Assembly: GCF_024529955.1 (NCBI RefSeq)
Contig: NZ_AP024854.1
Span: forward strand, 1,798,001 to 1,862,000
Reading direction: 5' to 3'
DNA: 64,000 nucleotides
From: Photobacterium toruni
GTDB lineage: Bacteria > Pseudomonadota > Gammaproteobacteria > Enterobacterales > Vibrionaceae
A program made the position numbers and the translations under genes. Within the stretch, counting starts at the first letter, position 1. Each line of letters begins with the position of its first letter. The notes under the pieces are model-generated. The model saw nothing but the letters and a program-made list of their open reading frames with translations. It was not told the DNA's origin and made no database searches. Shown one piece after another: positions 47,708-57,778 of this stretch.

Positions 47708-48247
47708 TTACTGCGCTTTAAACGCTTTTATTTTTTGTAGATGCTGCGAGATTTTTGTAAATTTATGGGACTCATGATTATCCCAAATAATATCATAAAA
47801 TTGATCTAGCGCATCTTTTGTTTGATTATTATCTAACACTTCATCATTAGTTGAAAGGATACAAAGGCATTTTCCCGTATTTTTTTTACGAAAATTTGTT
47901 ACACACTTTGTCAAAATGTCTTCATATTCCTCTGGACGGTCTATTTTACCCTCCATGTTAGACTCCGGATGTAAATTTGGATTTAATATGACCTGTTTTA
48001 TACCAGAAAGAAATCCAATGCGTTCAGCCCAGTATCCTCCCAGTCCAACACCACAAATTAGTGGTTGTTGATCATCAGTACTTTCCAGCAATTTATGCAC
48101 TTCTTTTAATAGGTGTTGCATATCATGCTTAGGATGAAGCGTACTATAATTTAGAAAACGAACATCAGAATCAATAAACTGCAATTGCAATACTTTTTCG
48201 TGATTACCCGGACTTGTTGAGTCAAAGCCATGTAAATAAATAATCAT
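47708..48247 (-). CDS. ycfP: YcfP, UPF0227 alpha/beta-hydrolase-like protein
   Basis: 179 residues. An esterase-type fold is suggested by [21 protein letters not shown] at the N-terminus and [15 protein letters not shown], where the usual nucleophile Ser (GxSxG) is replaced in the pattern G-V-G-L-G-G, so catalysis is doubtful. It matches E. coli YcfP, whose function is unknown. In E. coli nagZ lies between ycfP and thiK; here thiK follows at once, with 157 noncoding bases between. Confidence 0.88.
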   Translation of the reverse strand: MIIYLHGFDSTSPGNHEKVLQLQFIDSDVRFLNYSTLHPKHDMQHLLKEVHKLLESTDDQQPLICGVGLGGYWAERIGFLSGIKQVILNPNLHPESNMEGKIDRPEEYEDILTKCVTNFRKKNTGKCLCILSTNDEVLDNNQTKDALDQFYDIIWDNHESHKFTKISQHLQKIKAFKAQ

Positions 48248-48404
48248 TGTTATCTCTCATTATCGAATAATAATTTCACATACTATCTATACCTACATCG
48301 TTAAATTAAATCCATGACCCAAGCATTGTTTTAACAAATTTAAAACAAAAATATATAACGATTCTCAAAATCCGATCGTGGCTAAAAATCAACCCATATA
48401 TTAC

Positions 48405-49322
48405 TTAATCAGCATTTATACATTGAATAAGTTGTTGTTGTAGTTGCGAGGCTTGTTGTAAATATTCAGGCTGCTGCCAGATATCATAACCAACCAAATA
48501 CCATAGCAAGGCTAAATATTGACACCATGGTTGCCAAGCTATTACCGCTTGAAGCCACTCATGCTGATTAAAGTCAATACAACGATTAATAGACTGACGG
48601 TAATTACAATAGTCATTTACTGCTTGTTCAATATCTAACTTATTGGCAATAATAGTCATCGCTAAATCTAGACTGGGATCTCCTGCTGCCGCATATTCCC
48701 AATCAATAATTTTGGTACCAGCAAGGGAATCATTTTCCATGGACGATACGATAACGTTATAGCGTCCCAGATCAAAATGACAACAACAATCATCAAATGC
48801 AACAGGTAATAATTGGCGCTGAAAGAAACGATAGATTGAATATAAAGATGAGGTTTTATGTTCTACATGAAGTTGTTGCCAATAATGCTCGGCACGTTGG
48901 TGAACGTCTAACCGCCACCACGGTAATGGAAGTTGATGTACTTTTGCTTGTAGTTGGCACAGTCTCTGATCAGAAAATGTTGCTGTAGCTTCTACGCCTG
49001 CTAACCATTCAACCACCAGCCCTGTTACTTGTGCTGTTGGCAGCTTGTCATTCATCACTAACTGTAATGGTTTTGGGGCTAACTCGGTATCGGCAATCAG
49101 CGACAATAATTGATATTCATGCTGGCGTTCAATACCAAATGCTTGAGTGGATACCGAAAATGGTCGCCAAACGTAATACTTGGTCTGATTCATTGAGGGA
49201 TGAAATAAAGTAAGTTTCCAACAGCGATTGGTTAACCCTCCCGTCAGTTCACATGCTGATATCACTTCAGTATCAGGTAAGGCAATTAAAAGATCACAAT
49301 CAAAATGTTCATAATCAGCCAT
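48405..49322 (-). CDS. thiK: ThiK, thiamine kinase
   Basis: 305 residues from the ATG at 49322, which has GAGG nine bases upstream; an earlier GTG overlaps that site. It has the choline/aminoglycoside kinase fold with GGLTNRCWKL (nucleotide loop), the catalytic loop FDDCCCHFDLGRYNVIV (His, Asp and Asn in place) and the metal motif IIDWEYAAAGDPSLDLA. It phosphorylates salvaged thiamine. Context, between lpoB and ycfP, is as in E. coli except that nagZ is missing. Confidence 0.88.
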   Translation of the reverse strand: MADYEHFDCDLLIALPDTEVISACELTGGLTNRCWKLTLFHPSMNQTKYYVWRPFSVSTQAFGIERQHEYQLLSLIADTELAPKPLQLVMNDKLPTAQVTGLVVEWLAGVEATATFSDQRLCQLQAKVHQLPLPWWRLDVHQRAEHYWQQLHVEHKTSSLYSIYRFFQRQLLPVAFDDCCCHFDLGRYNVIVSSMENDSLAGTKIIDWEYAAAGDPSLDLAMTIIANKLDIEQAVNDYCNYRQSINRCIDFNQHEWLQAVIAWQPWCQYLALLWYLVGYDIWQQPEYLQQASQLQQQLIQCINAD

Positions 49323-49357
49323 ATTGTTATACCTCACCTGATACTAAGGCTACATCA

Positions 49358-49951
49358 TTACCAAGCTGCACTATTGGTTGATGCCGTTTGAATAACTTGA
49401 TCTTGATCTGACCACTCAATTACACCAGATTTTAAATCCATCAAGCGCATTGTCACTTTATAATATGCTTGTTTACCGTTTGATGTTGATTTCATTACCG
49501 TTGATACGTGACCATAAAGCATATATTGAGCACCAACCATATTACCAAACTGAATCGCCGTACTTTGGTTCACAAAGCGATCATCTTCACGGAAATTCAA
49601 CTGCTGGCGTACCGCTTTAACACGGGCAGGATCAACAAATTTAAATTTACCTGAATCTTGTAAACGCTCAGTGATTATCGCAGTTAAATCTTGCGTATCA
49701 ACATGATGACGAGTTTGATTTTTAATACTATCAACAACAACAATGGGTTCACCACGCGCTGTCATAGAACGAACAGCTGATGACGCTAACATCTTATCAA
49801 CCATTGATGATGATAACTTTTCTAAATCACTAGAACCAAAATTAGTTACTACATTTTCAAGCCCATGTAATCCACCACCATAATTAATTGGTTGAGCACA
49901 ACCCCCTAATAACGTTGCTGCTGCTAACAAGGCCATTACACTCTTTTTCAT
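49358..49951 (-). CDS. lpoB: LpoB, outer-membrane lipoprotein activator of PBP1b
   Basis: 197 residues from the ATG at 49951 with AAGG eight bases upstream; the open frame to 49987 runs into ycfL. A lipoprotein signal (KKSVMALLAAATLLGGCAQP) places the lipidated Cys at about residue 17. The mature part has a proline-poor linker and an LpoB domain: DSIKNQTRHHVDTQDLTAII, FRFVDPARV-like FKFVDPARVKAVRQQL, and MVGAQYMLYGHVS. E. coli LpoB reaches across the periplasm to stimulate peptidoglycan synthesis by PBP1b. It is 33 bases after ycfL. Confidence 0.9.
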   Translation of the reverse strand: MKKSVMALLAAATLLGGCAQPINYGGGLHGLENVVTNFGSSDLEKLSSSMVDKMLASSAVRSMTARGEPIVVVDSIKNQTRHHVDTQDLTAIITERLQDSGKFKFVDPARVKAVRQQLNFREDDRFVNQSTAIQFGNMVGAQYMLYGHVSTVMKSTSNGKQAYYKVTMRLMDLKSGVIEWSDQDQVIQTASTNSAAW

Positions 49952-49983
49952 CTTAACTACCTTAATGTCACTGTTCTTATTCA

Positions 49984-50379
49984 TCAATTATCTGTATCAC
50001 CCACCACAATACGATATTGCGTTGCTGTTGAACTAGGAGCAACCCCTTGCAATAACAAAACTTGATTATGATTAATGATCAATGTTTGTGATGGTGACGG
50101 TGGATGGTTTATTTCTAATCCATTCGCATCATACCAATAAAAGTGATAGTTCAATGATATGGTTGCGTCAGTTTTATTCATAACATCAACAGATGCATAT
50201 AAATAACCGTCACGTCGTTGTGCTTTCGAATGACTAAATTGAAGCTTATTTGCTAAAATGGTATTACCGATAACAACATGATGGTTATTATTTTCAATAC
50301 TAATTTTTGATATTGCTGATCCACTGCACCCTGTAATGAGTGTTACAAACAAAATCAACAATATAGATAGATATCTCAT
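49984..50379 (-). CDS. ycfL: YcfL, DUF1425 lipoprotein
   Basis: 131 residues with a lipoprotein signal (LSILLILFVTLITGCSGS; lipidated Cys about residue 18). The rest is a beta-rich domain with YLYASVDVMNKTDATISLNYHFYWYDANGLEI, in part matching the DUF1425 family found beside lpoB. The function is unknown; it is thought to belong to the envelope. No ribosome binding site is visible before the ATG, an in-frame TAA lies three codons upstream, and a TATAAT hexamer ends five bases before the ATG. Confidence 0.82.
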   Translation of the reverse strand: MRYLSILLILFVTLITGCSGSAISKISIENNNHHVVIGNTILANKLQFSHSKAQRRDGYLYASVDVMNKTDATISLNYHFYWYDANGLEINHPPSPSQTLIINHNQVLLLQGVAPSSTATQYRIVVGDTDN

Positions 50380-50693
50380 GCTACATTATATACAGCTAGG
50401 CTGTAGCCTCCTACATTTCGATAAATTATGGATTAGCATTATACCAATCTCATTAATTAATGTGGTCATCGTTCAAAAACATTAGATTTCCTACCGATCT
50501 CGCGAGCATTTACTATAGAGAATGACAAAAAAGGTCAGAAACTTATTGTGATTGCTATTATAAGTTTAATCAATAAAATGAAAAAAGCTTGAGTGACCAA
50601 TAGCTGATCATTATAAAAAGATTAGCCACCTCATACTCAAGCTTTATTATCAACTTATTCTATTGCAATTTAATGCTAAGAATCGATGACTTA
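50380..50693. other. Intergenic region between hinT and ycfL
   Basis: 314 bases with a terminator at 50584-50645. In E. coli hinT and ycfL are in one operon; here they are separated. The left end holds a 12-base palindrome AGGCTGTAGCCT at 50398-50409 and, on the minus strand, TATAAT at 50385-50390, next to the ycfL start. Confidence 0.6.
50584..50645 (-). terminator. Terminator of hinT
   Basis: Outer 11-bp arms AAAGCTTGAGT and ACTCAAGCTTT, continued by an imperfect inner pairing, end on the minus strand in a run of six T, 48 bases after the hinT stop. Confidence 0.8.
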
Positions 50694-51044
50694 TTAGCTA
50701 ACAATCATTGGACCTAGTGGGCGACCACCTAATAAATGCATATGAATATGATACACTTCTTGACCACCAAAAGGATTACAGTTAACAATCAAACGGTAAC
50801 CATCTTCAGCAACGCCTTCACTTTCTGCAAGTTTACGTGCAACTGTAAACATACGTCCCATCATTAATTCATCTTCTACTTCAACATCATTAACTGTTGG
50901 CAGTAATTTATTCGGAATAATAAGAATATGGCTTGGCGCACGAGGATTAATATCACGAAATGCAGTTACTAACTCATCTTGATATAGCACGTCTGCTGGA
51001 ATTTCTTTGCGAATGATCTTACTAAAAATAGTTTCTTCAGCCAT
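50694..51044 (-). CDS. hinT: HinT, purine nucleoside phosphoramidase (HIT family)
   Basis: 116 residues from the ATG at 51044, with GGAG six bases upstream; an ATG four codons earlier would hide that site. The histidine triad HIHMHLL is at about 97-103, with [16 protein letters not shown] and [12 protein letters not shown] around it. The enzyme hydrolyses adenosine 5'-phosphoramidates and lysyl-adenylate in the cytoplasm. A single-gene unit here, because a terminator follows. Confidence 0.95.
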   Translation of the reverse strand: MAEETIFSKIIRKEIPADVLYQDELVTAFRDINPRAPSHILIIPNKLLPTVNDVEVEDELMMGRMFTVARKLAESEGVAEDGYRLIVNCNPFGGQEVYHIHMHLLGGRPLGPMIVS

Positions 51045-51395
51045 ATCTGACTCCATTAAATAATCAGCTTACATTAATTCTGAGCTAAGTATGCGCTACC
51101 CTCGTCTAGAGGGCAATATTGAACACTGTTTTAAATGGTAATTTTACACTACATTTCATGTTTTACCGTTTTTTTTGCAACCACCATCAAAATATTCATC
51201 AATGTTAGCACCAAAACGTTAAGATTTTGAAGTTCAAGACGATAGATAAATCAAACTAACGTAATATTACAAATATCAATTATAACAATTAAATCAATCA
51301 CTTTTATCGTTGCTTTTACACTAATAACTATCGTTATAAAGGATATTGTGGTTATTAACGGCGCAATTCTCGAACTTTATGAAATTAGGGATATT
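51045..51395. other. Divergent region between hinT and the chemoreceptor gene
   Basis: 351 AT-rich bases. The only distinct symmetry is CCCTC/GAGGG at 51099-51113, close to hinT. I looked for a flagellar sigma-28 promoter before the chemoreceptor and did not see a convincing one. Confidence 0.5.
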
Positions 51396-53399
51396 ATGAA
51401 AAAAAAATCTCAAACCTCAGTCATACGTCGTATGTACTTAGGCTTCGCTATCTTAGTCGCATTATTTGTTATCACTATTATGTTTATGCTTGATGGCGTT
51501 GATCGTATTCACAATCAATTAAAATCCATTACAACAGATGCCCTCCCCCTAGTTTCAGCATCACATAACGCGAGCTTACAACTGCTTGTCGCTGACAAAA
51601 TATTTAAAGATTACCTCACCAGCCAAGATCCAAAAGCAATGGCAGCTTATAGTGCAGAATTTGAACAACAAACAACCGTCTTTCAGCAAGCTCGAAATCA
51701 ATTACAGCAAGTAACAAAAAATAATCCTCAACTAAAAGGATCAATTCAAGCACTAACTGAATTAGAACAACGCTATTTTGCTGAAGCCACTATTGCAATG
51801 ACTAATTATCGGTTATTACTGCTTGCCACCAACGAACGTCAACAATCTGCGCGTCAATTTCAGCAATTACAAGCAGAACTGAACATTGGTATGAAAGAGT
51901 TCATTAATGAACAAGATAACCTTGCTGTTAAAATGTTATCTAAAAACTACTTTATAAAATTAAAAGAAACGGAAACGATCACGTTAGATGCGCTGGCTTC
52001 TGATGATACCGCCGAGATCGAAAAAGCCATTAGAAGTAACAAAATTAGTGTTAATCACCTTAAAAACACCTTCCGTTCTTTATCTATATTACAACCAGAA
52101 TTAACTCAAGCTTTTGGCAAATCAGTAGAACAATACGGACTCGATATCGGTCGTCCTGGTGGGGTTCTTGATCAGCATTTTGAATACATTCAAGCACAAC
52201 ACCGTCTCTACAGTAATATTGCAACGCTAGCCAAAGAAATTAATCAATCCATGAATATTGTTGGGGATTTCAATAAACAAGCCAATGATCAGATGAGCAC
52301 AACCATTGCAACAGCAGATACGACCTATTCTGAAGTAGTAACAAAAGCGATTATCATTGGTATTGCAGTGATCTTGCTAGCCATTATCGTTGGATGGTAT
52401 TTAGCCCGTAGTGTACGCCGTCCTTTAATGGCGATATTAAAAACATTAGAAGCACTTACAGCAGGAAATATGACTCAACGTACAGAAGCCAGTACGTTTA
52501 TTGAATTTAGCCAACTTAACCACCATATCAATATGCTGGCTCAAAACTTACAGCAAATTTTAACCCAAATTAGCCATGCGTCATCAGAATTAAGCACTGT
52601 TGCTACAGAAAACCACGCCACAACAGCCGAAGCTAAACGACGCTTAAACAATCAGCGTCAACAAACAGCCTCAGCAGCAACGGCTATGATTGAAATGGAG
52701 CACTCAGTCACTGACGTATCAAAAAGCGCCCAAATCACCATGGAACGGGTTAATGAAGTGGAGCTGGCATCAGCAACGGGTCGTGAAGTGATGACCAGTA
52801 ATATTAATACAGCCCATCAACTTTCTACCCGTTTAGATGAATCTGTCCACGCCGTTCAACAACTACAAAAAATGAGTAGTAATATTGGCTCAATTTTAGA
52901 TGTTATTCGTAATATAGCTGATCAAACGAACTTATTAGCTCTTAATGCCGCGATTGAGGCAGCAAGAGCGGGAGAGCAAGGACGCGGGTTTGCCGTAGTT
53001 GCTGATGAAGTACGCGTATTAGCAAAACGTACCACCGATTCGACCGCAGAAATTGAAGCAATGATCAAAAATTTACAATCCAGTTCAGGTCAAGCCATGA
53101 ACATGATGCAAAGCTGTGTCACTGAAATGGATAACAGTATTAGCCTTGCTTCTAATGCCAATAGCTCGATGGAAGATATTCAAGCGATTATCATTGAAAT
53201 AAGTGATATGAGTACACAAATTGCACAAGCCGCCGAAGAGCAACGTTGTACGACAGCTGAAATAGCCCGTAGCTTAGAAGACATTAGTCAAATTGCCGAT
53301 AATAGTTATAACACCATGGAAGAAATGGCCGATACGGGTGTCAAACTTGAGCATTTAGCCACTGAGCAAAATACCCTCGTAAGTCGTTTTAAATTATAA
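51396..53399 (+). CDS. Methyl-accepting chemotaxis protein
   Basis: 667 residues from the ATG at 51396, with AGGG five bases upstream; a GTG at 51348 with AAGGA is the alternative and would add 16 residues before the basic end. There are two membrane helices (about 13-33 and 315-335) around a helical periplasmic sensor of about 280 residues, followed by a HAMP region ([20 protein letters not shown]) and a long signalling coiled coil with the conserved tip [20 protein letters not shown]. The large helical sensor could be of the bimodular HBM type, but the ligand is unknown. No CheR-binding pentapeptide is seen at the C-terminus (ends SRFKL). Confidence 0.9.
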   Translation: MKKKSQTSVIRRMYLGFAILVALFVITIMFMLDGVDRIHNQLKSITTDALPLVSASHNASLQLLVADKIFKDYLTSQDPKAMAAYSAEFEQQTTVFQQARNQLQQVTKNNPQLKGSIQALTELEQRYFAEATIAMTNYRLLLLATNERQQSARQFQQLQAELNIGMKEFINEQDNLAVKMLSKNYFIKLKETETITLDALASDDTAEIEKAIRSNKISVNHLKNTFRSLSILQPELTQAFGKSVEQYGLDIGRPGGVLDQHFEYIQAQHRLYSNIATLAKEINQSMNIVGDFNKQANDQMSTTIATADTTYSEVVTKAIIIGIAVILLAIIVGWYLARSVRRPLMAILKTLEALTAGNMTQRTEASTFIEFSQLNHHINMLAQNLQQILTQISHASSELSTVATENHATTAEAKRRLNNQRQQTASAATAMIEMEHSVTDVSKSAQITMERVNEVELASATGREVMTSNINTAHQLSTRLDESVHAVQQLQKMSSNIGSILDVIRNIADQTNLLALNAAIEAARAGEQGRGFAVVADEVRVLAKRTTDSTAEIEAMIKNLQSSSGQAMNMMQSCVTEMDNSISLASNANSSMEDIQAIIIEISDMSTQIAQAAEEQRCTTAEIARSLEDISQIADNSYNTMEEMADTGVKLEHLATEQNTLVSRFKL

Positions 53400-53406
53400 C
53401 GCGTCT

Positions 53407-53437
53407 ACTCATCGACTATACGATCGATGAGTTTTTA
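53407..53437 (+). terminator. Terminator after the chemoreceptor gene
   Basis: Perfect 9-bp arms ACTCATCGA and TCGATGAGT with an eight-base loop, then TTTTAT. Confidence 0.8.
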
Positions 53438-53454
53438 TCGTTTTCCCTCACCTT

Positions 53455-53470
53455 TTGCAAACGATTGCTT
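53455..53470. promoter_or_regulatory. PurR-like box upstream of pyrC
   Basis: TTGCAAACGATTGCTT agrees with the PurR consensus ACGCAAACGTTTGCGT at twelve of sixteen positions, including the central GCAAACG. E. coli pyrC is a known PurR target. It lies about 97 bases before the pyrC ATG. A possible extended -10 (TGTGATACT) covers 53522-53530. Confidence 0.65.
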
Positions 53471-53566
53471 TTTAAAGCAGCAATTAACAGCATTGTTTGA
53501 TTTATCAACTTTACTTCGGCGTGTGATACTTTTAGAATCGGACAAATTTTTTGGGAGGGAAGAAAA

Positions 53567-54598
53567 ATGACGATATTAACTATTACACGTCCGGACGACT
53601 GGCATGCACATTTACGCGATGGCGATGTACTCGCTGATACGGTTCGCGATATTAGCCGTTATATGGGACGCGCGATCATCATGCCAAATCTTATCCCCCC
53701 TGTTACAGATACCCCCTCAGCTTTAGCCTACCGTGACCGCATTCTTCAAGTAAATCCACAAGGTAACTTCTCTCCATTAATGGTTATTTATCTCACCGAT
53801 AAAACATCAGCAGAAGAAATTCAACGTGCGCATGCTTCTGGTCATGTTTACGCAGCTAAGCTTTACCCTGCTGGTGCAACCACTAATTCAGATTCAGGTG
53901 TTACTTCAATCGACCATATTCGTTCGGCATTAGAAGCGATGCAGCAAGTCGGCATGCCGTTACTTATTCATGGTGAAGTCACTCATCATGATGTTGATAT
54001 ATTTGATCGTGAAAAAGCTTTTTTAGAGACCGTATTAGCACCTATCGTTAATGAATTTACAGATCTAAAAATTGTACTTGAACATATCACCACCGCTGAT
54101 GCGGTTGAGTTTGTGACCAATGCAGGTCCAAATGTAGGTGCTACTATTACTGCGCACCATTTAATGTTTAACCGTAATCATATGTTAGTCGGCGGTATTC
54201 GTCCGCACTTCTATTGCTTACCGATTTTAAAACGTAATACACATCAACAAGCGTTAGTTACAGCTGCCACCAGCGGTAATGCAAAGTTCTTCTTGGGTAC
54301 AGACAGCGCACCCCATGTAAAAGAGCGCAAAGAAGCAGCTTGTGGTTGTGCCGGATCTTACACCGCCCATGCTGCGATTGAATTATATGCTGAAGTGTTT
54401 GAGCAAGCAGGAGCACTAGATAAACTAGAAGCCTTTGCAAGCTTTAATGGTGCTGATTTTTATGGACTGCCACGTAACACTGACACTATCACGTTAACCA
54501 AAGAAGCATGGAAGGTCGCTGAAGAAATGCAATTTGGTCATGATACCGTAGTGCCAATTAAAGCAGGTGAAATGATGACTTGGAAAGTTATCGCTTAA
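53567..54598 (+). CDS. pyrC: PyrC, dihydroorotase (class II)
   Basis: 343 residues, close to E. coli PyrC in length. Zinc ligands and active-site parts are visible: HAHLRDGD (H13, H15), the carboxylated K98 in [33 protein letters not shown] and LGTDSAPH. It closes carbamoyl-aspartate to dihydroorotate in pyrimidine synthesis. A strong ribosome binding site (GGGAGGGA) precedes the ATG. Single-gene unit between two terminators, with a PurR-like box upstream. Confidence 0.96.
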   Translation: MTILTITRPDDWHAHLRDGDVLADTVRDISRYMGRAIIMPNLIPPVTDTPSALAYRDRILQVNPQGNFSPLMVIYLTDKTSAEEIQRAHASGHVYAAKLYPAGATTNSDSGVTSIDHIRSALEAMQQVGMPLLIHGEVTHHDVDIFDREKAFLETVLAPIVNEFTDLKIVLEHITTADAVEFVTNAGPNVGATITAHHLMFNRNHMLVGGIRPHFYCLPILKRNTHQQALVTAATSGNAKFFLGTDSAPHVKERKEAACGCAGSYTAHAAIELYAEVFEQAGALDKLEAFASFNGADFYGLPRNTDTITLTKEAWKVAEEMQFGHDTVVPIKAGEMMTWKVIA

Positions 54599-54620
54599 TT
54601 TAATCGCCTTAATAATGACA

Positions 54621-54653
54621 AAAAAAGGCTTCCTTTTTATAGGAAGCCTTTTT
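54621..54653. terminator. Bidirectional terminator between pyrC and the RND gene
   Basis: Arms AAAAAGGCTTCCT and AGGAAGCCTTTTT around a short T-rich loop. Confidence 0.9.
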
Positions 54654-54703
54654 AATTTAAATCACCTTTATTTTACAGCATCTTGATTTTAACTTATTGG
54701 CTA

Positions 54704-57700
54704 TTATGCCGTTTGATCTGCTGGTATTGTCAATTTATGAAATAAACGATACAACACTGGTACTACAATTAACGTCAACACAGTAGCAAAACTCAATCCG
54801 AACATAATCGTCACCGCCATCGGCTTAAAGAAAACATCGGGCAGCAAAGGTAACATACCTAAAACAGTCGTTATGGCTGCCATACAAACAGGACGGACAC
54901 GACTGACTGCCGCATCGACCACCGCTTGATATTTCTCTTTACCACTTGCTATCTCAATTTCAATTTGATCTAACAATACGATCCCGTTTTTCACCAACAT
55001 TCCAGAAAGACTCAAAAAGCCAAGTAATGCCATAAAACCAAACGGAGTGTTTAGTAACAGTAATCCGACTGTGACACCAATAATAGCCAAAGGTACCGTT
55101 GCCCACACAATAAGTGCTTCTTTGACTTTATTAAATAAGAAAACTGTAATTAAGAACATGGCTAAATAGCCCATTGGCATCGTCTGGAATAATGATGCCT
55201 TTGCATCTGCGGATGATTCATATTCCCCACCCCACTCCAAACTATAACCGGCAGGTAAGTCAATGGCCTCAATAACAGGTAAAATACGCGCTTGAACTGA
55301 TGCCGCCGTTTCATCACCTAGTGGATTAGGATCCGCCATAATGGTTAGCATACGCTTTCGGTTTTTACGTACTACTAATGGATCTTCCCAACGCACATTA
55401 ACATCTAAGACTACTTGTTGTAATGGAATATAGCCTTGAATCGCAGGACTCCAAATCTTCATGCCTTCGATTGTACTAATATCAACCCGTTCTTCTTCTG
55501 GTAACCGTGCCACGATTGGCATCAAGTTTGTTCCTTCACGATATAAACCAATGTTAATCCCTGAAAATGCCATTTGTAATAGCTCATCAACATCTTTTTT
55601 GGTAATACCGTAACGTCTTGCTTGGCTTTCATTAAATACAGGCTCAATGACTTTAGTACGCTCTCGCCAGTCATGACGAATATTAAATGCTCCAGGATCG
55701 GCATTCATTACGTCGACAACTTGCGAAGCAATACCACGAAGGATCGTTGGATCTGAACCGACAATTCGAGCTTCTATTTTAGAGCCTGATGATGGACCTA
55801 ACATCACCTGTTTCAGTTTGTATTCAACCTCTGGATGATCTTTATCCATCGCTTGGCTAAATTTACGCATAACAGGGATCACATTTTCAAAACTATCCAC
55901 TCGAACGATTAACTCACCATAAGAGGCATAGCTTTTTTCAGGCGCATAAGTCAACATGAAACGCTGTGAGCCTTTGCCTGCACTAGAGCTAACGTGTTGC
56001 ACGCCTTGCTCTGTATTAACCACTTTTTCTAACGATTTTAAAGTGTCATTGGTGGCACGAATATCTGTCCCTTCAGGTAACCACACATCAACCATAAACA
56101 TCGGCGTTGTTGAAGCAGGAAAAAACGATTGTTTTAATAATGTAAATCCGTATAAGCTCCCCCCTAGCATTAGAAGTAATGTCAGTATCGTTAACCACGC
56201 ACGACGCATACAAAACTCTAGCGACTTACGATATACCACGAAGAAAATACTACCATAAGGATCTTTTTGATCGGCTCCTTGTTCCACTTTGACATTTTTA
56301 AAGAAAAGATCAGCAAAGAATGGTGTTAATGAAATAGCGGTAAACCAACTCAGCATCAGTGAAATTAGCAATACTGTAAATAAGGTTCGGCAATATTCAC
56401 CGGTTGAATCTTGTGATAGACCAATCGGTGCAAAAGCCATTACCGCAATCACAGTCGCGCCAAGTAACGGCCACTTTGTTTGAGTAACAATATCGGAGGC
56501 GGCTTGCATGCGCGTTCGCCCCTTTTGCATCCCGATCAAAATACCTTCTACGACCACGATAGCATTATCCACCAACATACCCAGTGCAATAACCAATGCA
56601 CCCAATGATATACGTTGCAGATCAATTGCCATCCACTTCATAAACACAAAAGTGCCCAGCACAGTTAATAGTAAAATAAGGCCAATCAATAGCCCCGAAC
56701 GTAATCCCATAAAAAACAGTAGCACAATGATAACAATCGCAACCGCTTGACCTAGGCTTACCACAAAGCCACTGACTGATTTATCAACTTCGGTCGGCTG
56801 GCTATACACTTCGTCAATATTAATACCAACAGGTTGCTGTTCTTTAAGCTCAGCCAATCGCTGCATGACACGTTGGCCTACTTCGACAACGTTAACTCCT
56901 TCAACAAATGACACACCCATATTAAGGGCTTGATGACCATTAAAGCTGACTAAGTTATCTGGAATTTCTTTAAAGCCTTTCTTAATATCTGCGACATCAC
57001 GCAAATAAATCAGCCCATTCGCACCTTTTTCGGTAATGATTAAATCACCTAATTCATCAACATTTTTAAATTCACCCGTTGGATGAACACGAACATACTC
57101 ATCACCAATACGAACAGCACCCGCACTTGTGACCAGATTTTGAGTTGCTAAAATGTTATAAATTGTATCCAGTGAAATACCCAAACTGCTTAAACGTTGC
57201 ATTGATATTTCAATAAATACTTGCTCTTGCTGATTACCCGTAACAGAAACTTTACCAACACCATCGACTAACTCAATTTCTCGACGCAGATAATCAACAT
57301 AATCACTGAGCTCTTTGTAGTTATAACCTTCACCAGTGATCGCTAATAAAATCCCAAATACATCACCAAAATCATCGATGACTTTTGGTTTTGCGACACC
57401 TGGCGGTAAGCTTGATGAAATATCATTCACTTTACGTCGTAATTCATCCCAAATTTGCGGCAAATCATCAGGCCCATAATTGTTTTTCATGGTAACGGTG
57501 ATTTGCGACAGCCCTCGACTAGACAAAGAGTTAACTTCATCAACATAAGTCAGTTGTTGAATTGCTTTTTCTATTGGATAAGTAACTTCTTCTTCTACTT
57601 GTTGAGGTGTTGCTCCTGGGTAAGCGGTAACCACCATTGCATCTTTAATCGTAAAAGCAGGATCTTCTAACTGCCCAAGACCAAAGAATGATACGGTTCC

Positions 57701-57778
57701 GCCAACTAAAAATATTAGCGTTAGCATCCAGCTAATCACTTTATTTTTAATAAAATAAGTCGCGATATCTTGTTTCAT
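54704..57778 (-). CDS. RND-family efflux pump (inner-membrane transporter)
   Basis: 1024 residues with the AcrB plan: 12 membrane helices and two large periplasmic loops. In helix 4 the proton-relay motif reads LGMLVDNAIVVVEG, so only the first of the AcrB Asp pair is kept and the second is Asn, as in several RND branches. The N-terminus is FIKNKVISWMLTLIFLVGG, with LEDPAFTIKDAMVVTAYPGA. It follows two adaptor genes and starts in a TAATG overlap. Two adaptors with one pump recall V. cholerae VexIJK and Pseudomonas TriABC. Substrates are unknown. No outer-membrane channel gene is near; TolC elsewhere is the likely partner. Confidence 0.9.
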   Translation of the reverse strand: MKQDIATYFIKNKVISWMLTLIFLVGGTVSFFGLGQLEDPAFTIKDAMVVTAYPGATPQQVEEEVTYPIEKAIQQLTYVDEVNSLSSRGLSQITVTMKNNYGPDDLPQIWDELRRKVNDISSSLPPGVAKPKVIDDFGDVFGILLAITGEGYNYKELSDYVDYLRREIELVDGVGKVSVTGNQQEQVFIEISMQRLSSLGISLDTIYNILATQNLVTSAGAVRIGDEYVRVHPTGEFKNVDELGDLIITEKGANGLIYLRDVADIKKGFKEIPDNLVSFNGHQALNMGVSFVEGVNVVEVGQRVMQRLAELKEQQPVGINIDEVYSQPTEVDKSVSGFVVSLGQAVAIVIIVLLFFMGLRSGLLIGLILLLTVLGTFVFMKWMAIDLQRISLGALVIALGMLVDNAIVVVEGILIGMQKGRTRMQAASDIVTQTKWPLLGATVIAVMAFAPIGLSQDSTGEYCRTLFTVLLISLMLSWFTAISLTPFFADLFFKNVKVEQGADQKDPYGSIFFVVYRKSLEFCMRRAWLTILTLLLMLGGSLYGFTLLKQSFFPASTTPMFMVDVWLPEGTDIRATNDTLKSLEKVVNTEQGVQHVSSSAGKGSQRFMLTYAPEKSYASYGELIVRVDSFENVIPVMRKFSQAMDKDHPEVEYKLKQVMLGPSSGSKIEARIVGSDPTILRGIASQVVDVMNADPGAFNIRHDWRERTKVIEPVFNESQARRYGITKKDVDELLQMAFSGINIGLYREGTNLMPIVARLPEEERVDISTIEGMKIWSPAIQGYIPLQQVVLDVNVRWEDPLVVRKNRKRMLTIMADPNPLGDETAASVQARILPVIEAIDLPAGYSLEWGGEYESSADAKASLFQTMPMGYLAMFLITVFLFNKVKEALIVWATVPLAIIGVTVGLLLLNTPFGFMALLGFLSLSGMLVKNGIVLLDQIEIEIASGKEKYQAVVDAAVSRVRPVCMAAITTVLGMLPLLPDVFFKPMAVTIMFGLSFATVLTLIVVPVLYRLFHKLTIPADQTA

